Position numbers and translations under genes: made by a program. DNA of 41,003 nucleotides, from contig JAPUGG010000274.1 of the NCBI GenBank assembly GCA_027292975.1, forward strand, positions 1-41,003, written 5' to 3'. Below, piece after piece: positions 19,217-28,800 of this stretch. Numbering within the stretch: position 1 is the stretch's first letter; each line of letters opens with the position of its first letter. This DNA comes from Alphaproteobacteria bacterium (GTDB lineage Bacteria > Pseudomonadota > Alphaproteobacteria > SMXQ01). A model generated the notes under the pieces. The model searched no databases, had not been told where the DNA came from, and was given only the letters and a program-made list of their open reading frames with translations.

Positions 19217-19258
19217 TGCAAACGGCCATATATAAAAATATAAGGCTCTCTTTATATT
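19217..19258 (+). promoter_or_regulatory. ahcY promoter overlapped by an inverted-repeat operator
   Basis: TTGCAA (19217-19222), a 17-bp spacer and TATAAG (19240-19245) form a good sigma-70 promoter. The inverted repeat ATATAAGG-CTCT-CTTTATAT (19239-19258; one mismatch in the 8-bp arms) covers the -10 box, so a bound protein would block transcription. Its AT-rich form recalls the operators of the ArsR-family SAM/SAH-responsive regulators of methionine genes. That family link is from memory and is inference. Confidence 0.55.
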
Positions 19259-19346
19259 TTGTTAAACCGTGGCATCGACAATACGCCGATCAAAGGACCC
19301 GTCCGCGGCCCCGATCGGCGCCGAGGGGCGCGCAAGGAGACCAATC

Positions 19347-20663
19347 GTGAGTGACCAATCCAGCATCGGGGACGGCGGCGCCGGCTACAAGGTCGCCGAT
19401 ATCGGCTTGGCCGAATGGGGCCGCAAGGAAATCTCCATCGCCGAAACGGAAATGCCGGGATTGATGGCGCTGCGCGAGGAGTATGGCGCCGCGCAGCCCC
19501 TCAAGGGCGCGCGCATCGCCGGCTGCCTGCATATGACCATCCAGACCGCGGTGCTGATCGAGACACTGATCAACCTCGGCGCCGATCTGCGTTGGAGTTC
19601 GTGCAACATCTTCTCGACCCAGGACCACGCCGCGGCGGCCATCGCCGCCGCCGCCATTCCCGTCTTTGCCTGGAAGGGGGAGACCGAAGAGGAGGCCGTG
19701 TGGTGCATCGAGCAGACCATCGACGGCCCCGACGGATGGCGGCCAAATATGATCCTCGATGACGGCGGCGACCTCACCAGGATCATGCACCATGAACATC
19801 CGGAACTGATGGCCGACGTGAAGGGCATCTCCGAAGAGACCACCACCGGCGTCATCCGTCTGTCCGAAATGCAGAAGCGCGGCGAACTGTTGGCGCCCGC
19901 CATCAACGTCAACGATTCCGTCACAAAGTCCAAATTCGACAATCTCTATGGCTGCCGGGAGAGCCTGATCGACGGCATCAAGCGGGCCACCGACGTCATG
20001 CTGGGCGGCAAGACCGCGGTGGTGGCCGGCTACGGCGACGTCGGCAAGGGCTGCGTCGCGGCCCTGGCCGGCCAGGGGGCGCGCGTCATCGTCACCGAAA
20101 TCGACCCCATCTGCGCCCTTCAGGCAGCCATGGAAGGCCATCAGGTGATGACCATGGACCAGGCCGCCCCGCTGGGCGATCTGTTCGTCACCGCCACCGG
20201 CAATATCGACGTCGTGACCATCGATCATATGCGCGCCATGAAGGACCGCGCCATCGTCTGCAACATCGGCCATTTCGATAGCGAGATCCAAATCAACGCG
20301 CTGCGCAACATGTCTTGGGACGAGATCAAGCCCCAGGTCCATGAGGTGACCTTGCCCGACGGTAAGCGGCTGATCATATTGGCCGAAGGGCGGCTGGTGA
20401 ACCTGGGCTGCGCCACCGGCCATCCCAGCTTCGTCATGAGCTTCTCGTTCACCAACCAGGTCATCGCCCAGATCGAGTTGTGGCAGAACCATGAAAAATA
20501 TGGCAGGGAGGTGTACTTCCTGCCCAAGAATCTGGACGAAAAAGTAGCGCGGCTCCACCTCGACCACGTCGGCGTGCGCCTGACCCAGCTGACCCGGGAA
20601 CAGGCCGAGTATATCGCCGTCCCCTCGGACGGCCCCTTCAAGCCGGATCACTACCGCTACTAG
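19347..20663 (+). CDS. ahcY: Adenosylhomocysteinase
   Basis: Splits S-adenosylhomocysteine into adenosine and homocysteine, clearing the inhibitor of methyltransferases. The 438 residues start at GTG 19347, supported by AAGGAGA six bases upstream; an in-frame start 78 bp earlier has no ribosome site. Substrate-domain landmarks include [28 protein letters not shown] and EETTTGV. The NAD-binding fold has [11 protein letters not shown], and the C-terminal [10 protein letters not shown] closes the active site of the neighbouring subunit. It is transcribed alone, with a promoter/operator before it and a strong hairpin after it. Confidence 0.98.
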   Translation: MSDQSSIGDGGAGYKVADIGLAEWGRKEISIAETEMPGLMALREEYGAAQPLKGARIAGCLHMTIQTAVLIETLINLGADLRWSSCNIFSTQDHAAAAIAAAAIPVFAWKGETEEEAVWCIEQTIDGPDGWRPNMILDDGGDLTRIMHHEHPELMADVKGISEETTTGVIRLSEMQKRGELLAPAINVNDSVTKSKFDNLYGCRESLIDGIKRATDVMLGGKTAVVAGYGDVGKGCVAALAGQGARVIVTEIDPICALQAAMEGHQVMTMDQAAPLGDLFVTATGNIDVVTIDHMRAMKDRAIVCNIGHFDSEIQINALRNMSWDEIKPQVHEVTLPDGKRLIILAEGRLVNLGCATGHPSFVMSFSFTNQVIAQIELWQNHEKYGREVYFLPKNLDEKVARLHLDHVGVRLTQLTREQAEYIAVPSDGPFKPDHYRY

Positions 20664-20672
20664 GGCACGAGG

Positions 20673-20706
20673 GCCTTTCCCGGCCAACGCGTGGGCCGGG
20701 AAAGGC
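20673..20706 (+). terminator. Strong terminator hairpin after ahcY
   Basis: A perfect 13-bp stem (GCCTTTCCCGGCC and its complement) with an 8-nt loop begins 10 bp after the ahcY stop. Only a weak T-run (20711-20714) follows, so it may act as a terminator or mainly protect the 3' end. Confidence 0.65.
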
Positions 20707-20747
20707 GATGCTTTTCGCCAACGGCTTGTGGGCGGCCGGGGAGAGGC

Positions 20748-20989
20748 CGAGAGCATTTCCGGGCCAGATTGAACCATTTGACCGGGATGATTTTGCCCCA
20801 AGGCTAGGCGCGCGTCGCATGGCGATGTGGGGCATCGGCGAAGGTGGGCAACAACGCCTCGGGGTAAAAGCACCCGGCCTTTGGTGGGGCTCGTCATGCG
20901 AAGCGTGCATCCGCACGACGCCCCGCGTCTGCCCTGGAAACCGATGAGCACCCATCAAATTGATTCAATCTGGCCCGGAAGTGCTCTAG
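20748..20989. repeat. 242-bp element with ~30-bp terminal inverted repeats (MITE-like)
   Basis: The left arm (20748-20777) and the reverse complement of the right arm (20960-20989) match at 26 of 30 positions, sharing GAGCA and TTCCGGGCCAGATTGAA. The same motif forms copy 1 at 12483-12532. The 180-bp interior is GC-rich, codes for nothing recognisable and contains an imperfect hairpin (about 20886-20927). No target-site duplication is evident. It could be a non-autonomous mobile element or two facing copies of a REP-like repeat. Confidence 0.65.
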
Positions 20990-20998
20990 ACTGCCGCC

Positions 20999-23548
20999 GT
21001 GTTGCACGGGGGTTTCATCGACCGGCGAATGCCGCCCCGGCCAAGCCGGGCGCGGGACGCCGTGCTTAACGCCCCGCGGACACGTATGGGCCGGGTCCCC
21101 GCTGCCCTTCCCATCCCCTTTTTGGGGGCCCAAAGCGCCGATACCCTGAACCTCCAGATCCTCGCCGCGCTCTTGGTCGCCGGGCTCCTGATTGCCGTAT
21201 TCCTTGCCGTCCGGCTGGCCCTCGCCCGTGACCGCGGCCGAGATGCCCTGACGGATGCCGAGCTCCGGGCGGCGGGTTTGGACGCGGCGGCGGCCGCGGC
21301 TCCCGGCAGTTACTGGTCTTGGCCCGCATCCGCCCCGTCCGAGGACCCCGGGACCGGGGGACCGGGCTTGGCCGCCTTGCTGGGCGGCGGCGATGGTGAC
21401 CTCCAAACCTTTGATGGTGTCGTTGGAGCCTTGGCGCCGGGCCCGGCCGGCGACCTCAGCGACTACGTGGCGGCGCTGCGCAGGACGGCGGCGCCGTTTA
21501 CCCTGACCATTAGTGATGCCGGCGGCAAGCGCACCTTTGAAGTCCACGGTGCGCGCAGCGCCGGGTCCGAGGGCATCCCCGGCTTCGATACGGTCTGGTT
21601 CCGGGATATCAGCAAATCCGCGCAGGCGGCGGCGACGACCAAGCAGCGCACCGAGGAACTCACCTCTCTCAGCGCCCAATACCGCAATACTTTGGACCTC
21701 ACCGGAATCCCCGTATGGGTGCGGGGGCCGGGGCTCGATCTCGCTTATTGCAATCGGGCCTTCGCCGAGGCGGTGGAGGAGGACTCGCCCGCGGCGGCGG
21801 TGACGGGATGCGCGGAAATCGCCGGCGGGCCCACGGGCTGGGGACGGGAACTCGCCGAGGAGGCCCGGCGGACGGGCACCCCGGTCACCCGCAGCACCTA
21901 TGTGGTGGCGGGTGGAGAACGCAGGTTCATGGAAATAACCGAGCTTCCCATGGGCGGCGCTTCCAGCCCTTGGCAGGTTATGGGGATCGCCATCGACCGG
22001 ACCGACGCCGAGGAAGCCCGTGGCGATCTTTCACGCCACATGATGGCCCATGGCGAGGTCCTGGAGCGCTTAGGCACGGGGATCGTAATTTTCGGCGCCG
22101 ACACCCGCGTTCAGTTCGCCAACACCGCCTTTGCCCGGTTGTGGGACCTGGACGAGCAATGGCTCAAGACGGCGCCCACCCACGGCGAGGTGCTGGAGGA
22201 CCTTCGCGCCCGCCGGGTCTACCCCGACCAGACGGATTTCCAGCAATTCAAGCTCGAAGTCATGGGGCTCTACACCTCTTTGATCGACCCCCGGGAAGAA
22301 CTTCTCTACCTCCCCGATGAACGCGTCTTTCGCGAGGTGGTCAACGCCCATCCCTTCGGCGGCCTGCTGGTGACCTACGAAGACGTGACCGACCGGCTGA
22401 CCCTGGAACGGTCCTACAACACGCTGATCGAGGTGCAATCGGAAACCCTGGACAACCTCCTCGAAGGGGTCGTGGTGTTCGGCACCGACGGGCGCATCAG
22501 GTTGTCCAATCCGGGTTATGCGCGCATTTGGAAGCTCGACGCCCAAACCCTGCGGGGCGAACCGAGGCTCGCCGACATCATCGAGGAGGTGCGTGACCTG
22601 TTCATTTTCGAGGGTCCCTGGGAGACCTTCCGGGATAAGATCCTGGCCGGAGTCATGGACCGCACGCCGCGCACCGGAAGGTTCGAGCGCGCCGATGGTT
22701 CGGTGATCGACTATGCGGCGGTGCCCCTGCCCGACGGTGCCATGATGTTCGGCTATATCGACGTCACCGACACGGTCTCGGTCCAGCGCGCCCTGGCCCA
22801 ACGCAACGAGGCCCTGCTTGCCGCGGATGGCCTGAAATCGCAATTCATCACCAACGTGTCCTACGAATTTCGCACGCCGCTCAACAGCATCATCGGCTTC
22901 ACGGAGATCCTGTCTAATCAGTATTTCGGCACGCTCAACGAACGCCAGGGAGAATTTGCCGAAAATATTCTTCAGGCCTCGAGGGTCCTGTTGTTTTTGA
23001 TCGACAACATCCTCGATCTCGCCCTCATCGACGCCGGCGGGCTGGAGTTGGAGCGCGGTGAGGTGGATATCCACGCCATGATAGAATCCGTAGCGGCCCT
23101 GGCCCGGACCCGGAAACAAGAGATTTCCTTGGAGATCGATTGCCCCGAGGATATCGGCGCCCTGATCGGCGACGAGCGGCGACTCAAGCAGGCGCTGTTT
23201 AATCTGGTGATCAACGCCATTACCCATACGCCGGCCCACGGGCAAATTTCCCTTGCGGTGCGCCGTCAGAACGGTGCCGTCGAGTTTTCCGTGACCGATA
23301 CCGGGCCGGGGATCCCCGAAGAGGAATTCGACCGTCTCCTTGGCCGCTTCGAGACCGGTCGGGGCAGCGCCGAAAGGGGCAAGGGGCTGGGGCTTGGCCT
23401 GGCCCTTGTGAAAAGCTTCGTCGAACTTCATGGCGGCCGCCTGGTGCTGGCCTCGGCGCCGGGCGAGGGAACCACCGTGTCTTTCGACGTCCCCGCCGAC
23501 CGCACGGCCCCAACCGGGCAGGGTACCGAGGCCGAACCCGCGCCATAG
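20999..23548 (+). CDS. divL: DivL-like PAS tyrosine pseudo-histidine kinase
   Basis: Membrane-anchored cell-cycle regulator. In Caulobacter DivL couples DivK to the CckA-CtrA relay. One membrane helix (about residues 53-72) precedes several PAS domains (about 220-600), a HisKA-like helix and an HATPase domain (NLVINAITHTP, TDTGPGIP, GLGLGLALVKSF). The phospho-accepting position is tyrosine: SYEFRTPLNSIIGF, Tyr622 counted from the first start, where ordinary kinases have His. This is the defining DivL feature (Tyr550 in Caulobacter). The start is uncertain: GTG 20999 gives 849 residues, while ATG 21086 gives 820 and keeps the membrane helix near the N-terminus. Position next to ahcY supports the call. 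Confidence 0.88.
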   Translation: MLHGGFIDRRMPPRPSRARDAVLNAPRTRMGRVPAALPIPFLGAQSADTLNLQILAALLVAGLLIAVFLAVRLALARDRGRDALTDAELRAAGLDAAAAAAPGSYWSWPASAPSEDPGTGGPGLAALLGGGDGDLQTFDGVVGALAPGPAGDLSDYVAALRRTAAPFTLTISDAGGKRTFEVHGARSAGSEGIPGFDTVWFRDISKSAQAAATTKQRTEELTSLSAQYRNTLDLTGIPVWVRGPGLDLAYCNRAFAEAVEEDSPAAAVTGCAEIAGGPTGWGRELAEEARRTGTPVTRSTYVVAGGERRFMEITELPMGGASSPWQVMGIAIDRTDAEEARGDLSRHMMAHGEVLERLGTGIVIFGADTRVQFANTAFARLWDLDEQWLKTAPTHGEVLEDLRARRVYPDQTDFQQFKLEVMGLYTSLIDPREELLYLPDERVFREVVNAHPFGGLLVTYEDVTDRLTLERSYNTLIEVQSETLDNLLEGVVVFGTDGRIRLSNPGYARIWKLDAQTLRGEPRLADIIEEVRDLFIFEGPWETFRDKILAGVMDRTPRTGRFERADGSVIDYAAVPLPDGAMMFGYIDVTDTVSVQRALAQRNEALLAADGLKSQFITNVSYEFRTPLNSIIGFTEILSNQYFGTLNERQGEFAENILQASRVLLFLIDNILDLALIDAGGLELERGEVDIHAMIESVAALARTRKQEISLEIDCPEDIGALIGDERRLKQALFNLVINAITHTPAHGQISLAVRRQNGAVEFSVTDTGPGIPEEEFDRLLGRFETGRGSAERGKGLGLGLALVKSFVELHGGRLVLASAPGEGTTVSFDVPADRTAPTGQGTEAEPAP

Positions 23549-23574
23549 GGCACGATGGACCGAACCCGCGCCAT
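23532..23574 (+). repeat. 15-bp direct repeat with 28-bp period over the divL stop
   Basis: CCGAACCCGCGCCAT occurs at 23532-23546 and 23560-23574. The first copy encodes the last divL codons and part of its stop; the second lies just beyond. This looks like a small tandem duplication. Because 28 is not a multiple of three, it could have altered the C-terminus. Confidence 0.6.
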
Positions 23575-23628
23575 GGGCCGCGGCGCCGGGTCTACAAGCC
23601 AATCGATGCGAGGAAATCTTCGCCGACC

Positions 23629-24111
23629 ATGATCGAACTTGCACTTTCCGACCTCGAGGCCACCCGATCCCTGGCCCGGCGCCTGGCGCCCGCACTTGGT
23701 GCCGGCGACGTGATCGGCCTGGCGGGGCCCTTGGGGGCGGGCAAGACGACCTTTGCCCGGGCCCTGATCGAAGCACTGGCGAAGGCGGGCGGCGGGGGCC
23801 CCGTGGGCGAGGTGCCGAGCCCCACCTTTTCCCTGGTCCAGGTGTACGAGACCGGCGCCGTGCCGGTCTGGCACTTCGATCTCTATCGCCTGGAACACCC
23901 GGCCGATGCCCTGGAACTGGCCGTCGAGGAGGCCTTCGCCGGCGCCATATCCCTGGTCGAATGGCCCGAACGCCTGGGCGAGATTATGCCCGGCGACTGG
24001 CTGGAGTTGCGCATGGAGCGCCACGGCGACGGTGCCCGGCGCGCCGTCATCCGGGGCTATGGGCCTCGGGGGATGGCACTCGAGCGGGCCTTGCAGAAGA
24101 CCGCCCCATGA
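23629..24111 (+). CDS. tsaE: tRNA threonylcarbamoyladenosine biosynthesis ATPase TsaE
   Basis: ATPase of the TsaBDE complex that makes the t6A modification next to the anticodon of ANN-decoding tRNAs. The 160 residues include the P-loop GPLGAGKTTF (33-42), followed by VPSPTFSLVQVYE, WHFDLYRLEHP and SLVEWPERL, all family landmarks. It starts 80 bp after divL with a GAGGAAA-like ribosome site about 12-17 nt upstream. Its stop overlaps the amgK ATG by 4 bp. The pairing of tsaE with an amgK-murU unit is common in proteobacteria. Confidence 0.95.
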   Translation: MIELALSDLEATRSLARRLAPALGAGDVIGLAGPLGAGKTTFARALIEALAKAGGGGPVGEVPSPTFSLVQVYETGAVPVWHFDLYRLEHPADALELAVEEAFAGAISLVEWPERLGEIMPGDWLELRMERHGDGARRAVIRGYGPRGMALERALQKTAP

Positions 24112-25157
24112 ACGGCGGCGACGCAGCTCCGGCCCGCCATGATCGCCTCCGGGCCGGGTCGATCCAAAGCCTGCTGAACGACGCCGGCTTCGGGGCGGCG
24201 ACGTTCACCACTCTCGCGGCCGATGCCTCCTTCCGCCGCTATGCCCGCGTAACCGGCGGACCGCGCCCGGCCCTGCTGATGGACGCGCCGCCGGAAAAAG
24301 AGGACGTCCGGCCCTGGTTGGCAGTCGCCCGCCACCTGCGGCGTCTCGGTTTCAGCGCACCCGAGGTGTTCGCCGCCGATGAGGATGCGGGGCTGTTGTT
24401 GATCGAGGATTTCGGCGACGACACCTTTACCCGGCTGCTGGCCCAAGGCGGCGCTGAGGCGGCGCTTTACGACCTGGCGGTGGACCTGCTGGCGGCGCTC
24501 CATGAGATCGGCCGTGCCGACGCGGTGCCCGGCTGGCTGCCGCCCTATGACGACGACCGGCTGTTGGGCGAGGCGGCGTTGTTCACCGACTGGTACATGC
24601 CCGCGGCCCTGGGTGCGCCGACGCCGCCCGAGCTGCGCGTGGAGTTCTTAGGCCTTTGGCGTGAGGCGCTCCCGCCCGCCCGCGCGCTGCCGGAAACCCT
24701 GGTCCTACGCGACTACCACGTGGGCAACCTGATGCTGCTACCGGATCGCCATGGGATCGCCGCCTGTGGGTTGCTCGATTTCCAGGACGCGGTGGCGGGC
24801 GCCTGCGCCTATGACGTCGTCTCCCTCATCAAAGACGCGCGCCGCGACCTCGGCCCGGGGATCGCGGCGCGGGCCGAAGCGCGGTATCTGGAACGCTTCC
24901 CCGGCCTCGACCGCGCCGGATTCGCCGCCGCCGCCGCGGTGCTCGCCGCCGGTCGAGCCGCCAAGATCATCGGCATTTTCACCCGGCTTTGGAAACGGGA
25001 CGGCAAGCCGGATTATCTCACCCATATCCCAAGGGTCTGGCATTTGTTGGAAGCCGATCTCGGTCATCCCGCGCTGGCGCCTCTCAGGGACTGGTTCGCC
25101 AAGGCGGTGCCGCCCGCCAAACGCGCCGTGCCCGGACCGGGCGGGAGTGGGCGGTGA
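24108..25157 (+). CDS. amgK: Aminoglycoside phosphotransferase-fold sugar kinase, AmgK-like
   Basis: Protein-kinase-like fold of 349 residues. In Pseudomonas AmgK phosphorylates N-acetylmuramic acid (and GlcNAc) at the anomeric position for cell-wall recycling that bypasses de novo UDP-MurNAc synthesis. Here the catalytic loop is LRDYHVGNLML and the metal-binding motif LLDFQDAV. The N-lobe has DASFRRYARV. Neighbourhood decides the call: the next gene is a MurU-like nucleotidyltransferase. The ATG overlaps the tsaE stop by 4 bp, and the stop overlaps murU. Upstream in-frame extension (back to 23430) is a shadow of divL and tsaE. Confidence 0.85.
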   Translation: MNGGDAAPARHDRLRAGSIQSLLNDAGFGAATFTTLAADASFRRYARVTGGPRPALLMDAPPEKEDVRPWLAVARHLRRLGFSAPEVFAADEDAGLLLIEDFGDDTFTRLLAQGGAEAALYDLAVDLLAALHEIGRADAVPGWLPPYDDDRLLGEAALFTDWYMPAALGAPTPPELRVEFLGLWREALPPARALPETLVLRDYHVGNLMLLPDRHGIAACGLLDFQDAVAGACAYDVVSLIKDARRDLGPGIAARAEARYLERFPGLDRAGFAAAAAVLAAGRAAKIIGIFTRLWKRDGKPDYLTHIPRVWHLLEADLGHPALAPLRDWFAKAVPPAKRAVPGPGGSGR

Positions 25158-25891
25158 ACGGTCCAATGCCCGAATTCGCCATGGTGCTGGCCGCCGGGCT
25201 GGGCACCCGGCTGGGGCCGTTCACCGATGATCTGCCCAAGCCCCTGGTCGAGGTGGCGGGCCGCGCCATCCTGGACCGGGTGCTCGACGCGCTGGCCGAT
25301 GCCGCGGTGGCGCGCTGCGTCGTCAACACCCATTATCTCGCGCCGATGATCGAGGCCCACCTCGCCGGCCGCACGGCACCGGAAGCGGAGCTGTCCCACG
25401 AGGACCAGCTGCTTGATACCGGCGGCGGCGTCGCCCGGGCGCTGCCGGCCCTGGGCGCCCGGCCCTTCTTCGTGATCAATGCCGATATCCTGTGGAGCGA
25501 AGGCCCCGGCGGGGCGGCGCTGGCGCGCCTGGCCGCGGATTTCGATTCCCAGACCATGGACGCGCTGCTGCTTTTGGTGCCCCTAGAGCGGTCCATGGGC
25601 TATGACGGGCCGGGCGATTTCATGTGCGATGACCGGGGCCGTCTCAGGCGGCGGGGCCGGGCGGCCTCCGCGCCCTATGTCTTCACCGGGCTGCAAATCC
25701 TCGATCCGCGGCTTTTCGGCGATTGCCCCGATGGCGCTTTTTCCCTCAACATCCTCTACGACCGCGCCATTGCCTCGGGCCGCGCCTTCGGTATCGAGCA
25801 TACCGGGCGCTGGTTCCATATCGGTACGCCCGCGGGGCTGGAGTTAGCCTCGGCCGCCCTTGGCGCGGCGCCGGAACTTCGCCGCCCATGA
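25154..25891 (+). CDS. murU: MurNAc-1-phosphate uridylyltransferase, MurU-like
   Basis: NTP-transferase fold of 245 residues that would join UTP to MurNAc-1-phosphate from AmgK, giving UDP-MurNAc. The nucleotide-binding signature LAAGLGTRLGPFTDDLPKPL is at residues 12-31, with the KP lysine contacting substrate. HEDQLLDTGGGV and VINADILW form the metal and sugar sites. The GTG start overlaps the amgK stop by 4 bp; ATG 25166 is an alternative four codons in. The stop overlaps the addB ATG. The exact sugar specificity is inferred from the pairing with amgK. Confidence 0.86.
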   Translation: MNGPMPEFAMVLAAGLGTRLGPFTDDLPKPLVEVAGRAILDRVLDALADAAVARCVVNTHYLAPMIEAHLAGRTAPEAELSHEDQLLDTGGGVARALPALGARPFFVINADILWSEGPGGAALARLAADFDSQTMDALLLLVPLERSMGYDGPGDFMCDDRGRLRRRGRAASAPYVFTGLQILDPRLFGDCPDGAFSLNILYDRAIASGRAFGIEHTGRWFHIGTPAGLELASAALGAAPELRRP

Positions 25892-28800
25892 GCGCCCCTG
25901 GCCTGAATGTCTATACCATCGACGCCGGCATTCCCTTCGTCGATGCCCTGGCCCGGGGGCTGCTGGCGCGGATCACCCGCGACCATGGGGACGATCCCTT
26001 GGCGCTGGCCCGGGTGACCGTCTTGCTGCCGACCCGCCGCGCGGTGCGGTCGCTCAGCGAGGCGTTCCTCCGCGCTTCGGGCGGGACGCCCCTGTTGCTG
26101 CCCCGCATGATGCCGCTGGGCGATCTCGACGAGGACGAGCTGCTGATCACCTTTGAGGCCGCCGGCCCGGCGGCCGACGGAACGGGGCCCGAGGCCGGCC
26201 AGCCGCTTGCGCCGGTGATCGGCGGCCTGCGCCGGCAATTGATCCTGGCCCGCCTGGTGATGACCTTCGGCGGCCGCACTTGGCCGACCCCACCCGACGC
26301 CGGCCAGGCGGCGGAGTTGGCATCCGCGTTGGCCCGGCTGCTCGACCAGATGGAGACCGAGCGCCTCGGCTTCGAGGGTCTCGCCGACCTGGTTCCCGAG
26401 CGCTTCTCCGAGCATTGGCAGGCGACTCTGGAATTCCTCAAGATCGTGACCGAATTCTGGCCCCGGGAACTGGCCGAAGAGGGCGCCATCGGTCCCGCCG
26501 AGCGGCGCAACCGCCTGTTGGCCGCCCAAGGTGCTGCCTGGACGGCCGCCCCGCCCCGGGATTGGGTGGTGGCGGCGGGCTCCACCGGTTCGATTCCGGC
26601 GACCGCCGATCTGCTGGCCGTCATCGCCCGGGCCGATCGCGGGGCCGTGGTGCTGCCGGGCCTCGATGCCGCGCTCACCGACCGGGCCTGGGACGCCCTG
26701 CCCGAAAGCCATCCCCAGTACGGGTTTGCCCGGCTGCTGGCGCTGCTCGGCATGGCCCGCCAAGAGGTTCTCAGCTTCGCCGCCGATTGGCCCCATGGCG
26801 TTGAACCGGCGGCGCCTCAGCTTCGGGCCCAAGTGCTCTCCCGGGCCATGAATCCCCTTCCCCAGGGGCAGCCCCAGGGGACCGGCGCGGCGCTGGCGGG
26901 GGTCGGCCTCGCCAGTTGCCCGACCTCGTCCGATGAGGCGGCCACCATCGCTTTGCGCATGCGCGGCGCGCTCGAAAAGCCAGGCGCGACCGCGGCCCTG
27001 GTCACCCCCGACCGCGGGCTCGCCCGCAGGGTGGCCGCGCGGCTCGGCCACTGGGGCATCGAGGTCGACGATTCCGCGGGCACGCCGCTCGCCGCCACCG
27101 CGGCCGGATCCTTTTTCCGGCTGATCGCCGATATGGTCGGCGACGGTTTCGCGCCCCTTGCGGTGCTGGCCTGCCTCAAGCACCCGCTGGCCGCCGGTGG
27201 CACCGACCAAGCCAGTTTCAGGGGCGCCGTCAGGGCCCTGGAAACCCATGTCCTGCGCGGTCCCCGCCCGGGTCCAGGCCTCCATGGCCTCCGCCAGAGG
27301 ATCGAAGCCGCCCTCGAGTTCGCCGGGGAGGAAGACCAGGAGGAGCTCGAGCGTTTAGGGTCATGGACCCGCTCCATCGCCCAATTGATGGCGCCTCTCG
27401 CCGCCGCCATGACCGGACCGGACATCGCCTTGGGGGATATCGTGCGCGCCCATGTCGGCGCCGCCGAGGCGCTGGCGGCGACGGAAGGGGAATCGGGCGC
27501 CGCCCGGCTCTGGCGGGGCGACGATGGCGAAGCGCTGGCCGCTTTCGCCGCCGAGATCCTGGACTCCGGGGCGAGCATGCCGCCGCTTCCGGGCGCCCGC
27601 TATCCGGCGCTGCTGGGCGCCCTGATGGCCGGCCGCGTGGTGCGGCCCGGCTGGGGCCGCCATCCCCGCCTGTTCATCTGGGGACCGCTGGAGGCGCGCC
27701 TCCAACACGCCGATGTCATGATCCTGGGCGGCCTCAACGAAGGCACCTGGCCGGCCGATGCCGGCAGCGACCCGTGGATGAGCCGCCCCATGCGGGCCGC
27801 CCTCGGCCTGCCCCTGCCCGAGCGGCGCATCGGCCTCGCCGCCCACGATTTCGCCCAGGCGTTTTCCGCGCCCGAGGTGCTGCTGACCCGGGCCCAACGG
27901 GTGGACGGCACGCCGACGGTTCCCTCGCGCTGGCTGGCACGCCTGGAAAACGCGTTGCCCGAGGGGGAATTCGCGGCCCTCGAGGCGCGCGGCGAAGCCT
28001 GGCGGCGGGCCGCCGCCCAACGTGACGAACCGGCCGGGGGCGGCGGCGCGGCATTGGCCCGCCCGGCGCCCAAGCCGCCCCTTGCCGCCCGCCCGCGCCG
28101 GCTATCGGTGACCGAGATCGAAACCCTTCAGACCAACCCCTATGCCATCTATGCCAAGCGGATTCTCGGGCTGCGGCGGCTCGACGACATCGATGCCGAT
28201 TCCGGGGCCGCCGAGCGCGGCACCTTCACCCATCAGGCCTTGCAGATTTTCCTCGATCAATGGCCCGACAGGCTGCCCGGCGGCGGGGCGGAGGCGATCA
28301 CCGAAGCGATCATCGAGATCGGCCGCGAAGTGTTCCGCCCGGTCAAAGCGACCCCGGGCCTGTATGCCTTCTGGTGGCCCCGTTTCGAGCGCATCGCCCG
28401 CTGGGTCGCCGAAACCGAAATCGACCGCCGCCCCGGCCTGTTGCCACTGGGCGCCGAACGCCGGGGGAAAATGGTCATCGAGGCGCCGGGGGGCCCATTC
28501 ACCCTCAACGGCACCGCCGACCGGGTGGATCGGCGCGCCGCCGACCACGGGCTGGCGATCGTCGATTACAAGACCGGCGTGCTGCCTAAGGGCAAGGACC
28601 AAAGCACCGGCTTCGCCCCGCAATTGCCGCTGCTCGCGGCCATGGCGGCGGCCGGCGGGCTCGAAGGAATCGCGCCCGGACCGGTGATGGAGCTCGGCTA
28701 TTGGCGGCTCACCGGCGGCGATCCGGTCGGCGAGGAAAGGGCCTTCGCGGTCCCCGCCGCGGAGGCGGCCGAGGACGCCCTCGAAGGGCTCAAGGCCCTG

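Larger units (their letters stand above)
20664..20998. other. 335-bp intergenic region between ahcY and divL
   Basis: No gene is supported here. It holds the ahcY terminator (20673-20706), a short AT-poor stretch and then the 242-bp inverted-repeat element (20748-20989). The element ends 9 bp before the earliest possible divL start, so any promoter for divL must lie inside the element, inside the 5' end of the annotated frame, or upstream of it. Confidence 0.8.

Noticed and set aside
19269-19346. Earlier in-frame start for ahcY
   Set aside because: It lies just after the promoter and lacks a ribosome site, whereas AAGGAGA directly precedes GTG 19347.
19115-19346. SAH or SAM-II riboswitch upstream of ahcY
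   Set aside because: The leader shows a terminator and a DNA-level palindrome over the -10 box, but no recognisable riboswitch core.
19290-20951. 553-codon minus-strand frame opposite ahcY
   Set aside because: Antisense of a highly conserved gene, composition typical of GC-skewed third positions, no recognisable domain.
22070-23776. 568-codon minus-strand frame opposite divL
   Set aside because: Shadow frame; PAS, HisKA and HATPase motifs on the plus strand explain the region.
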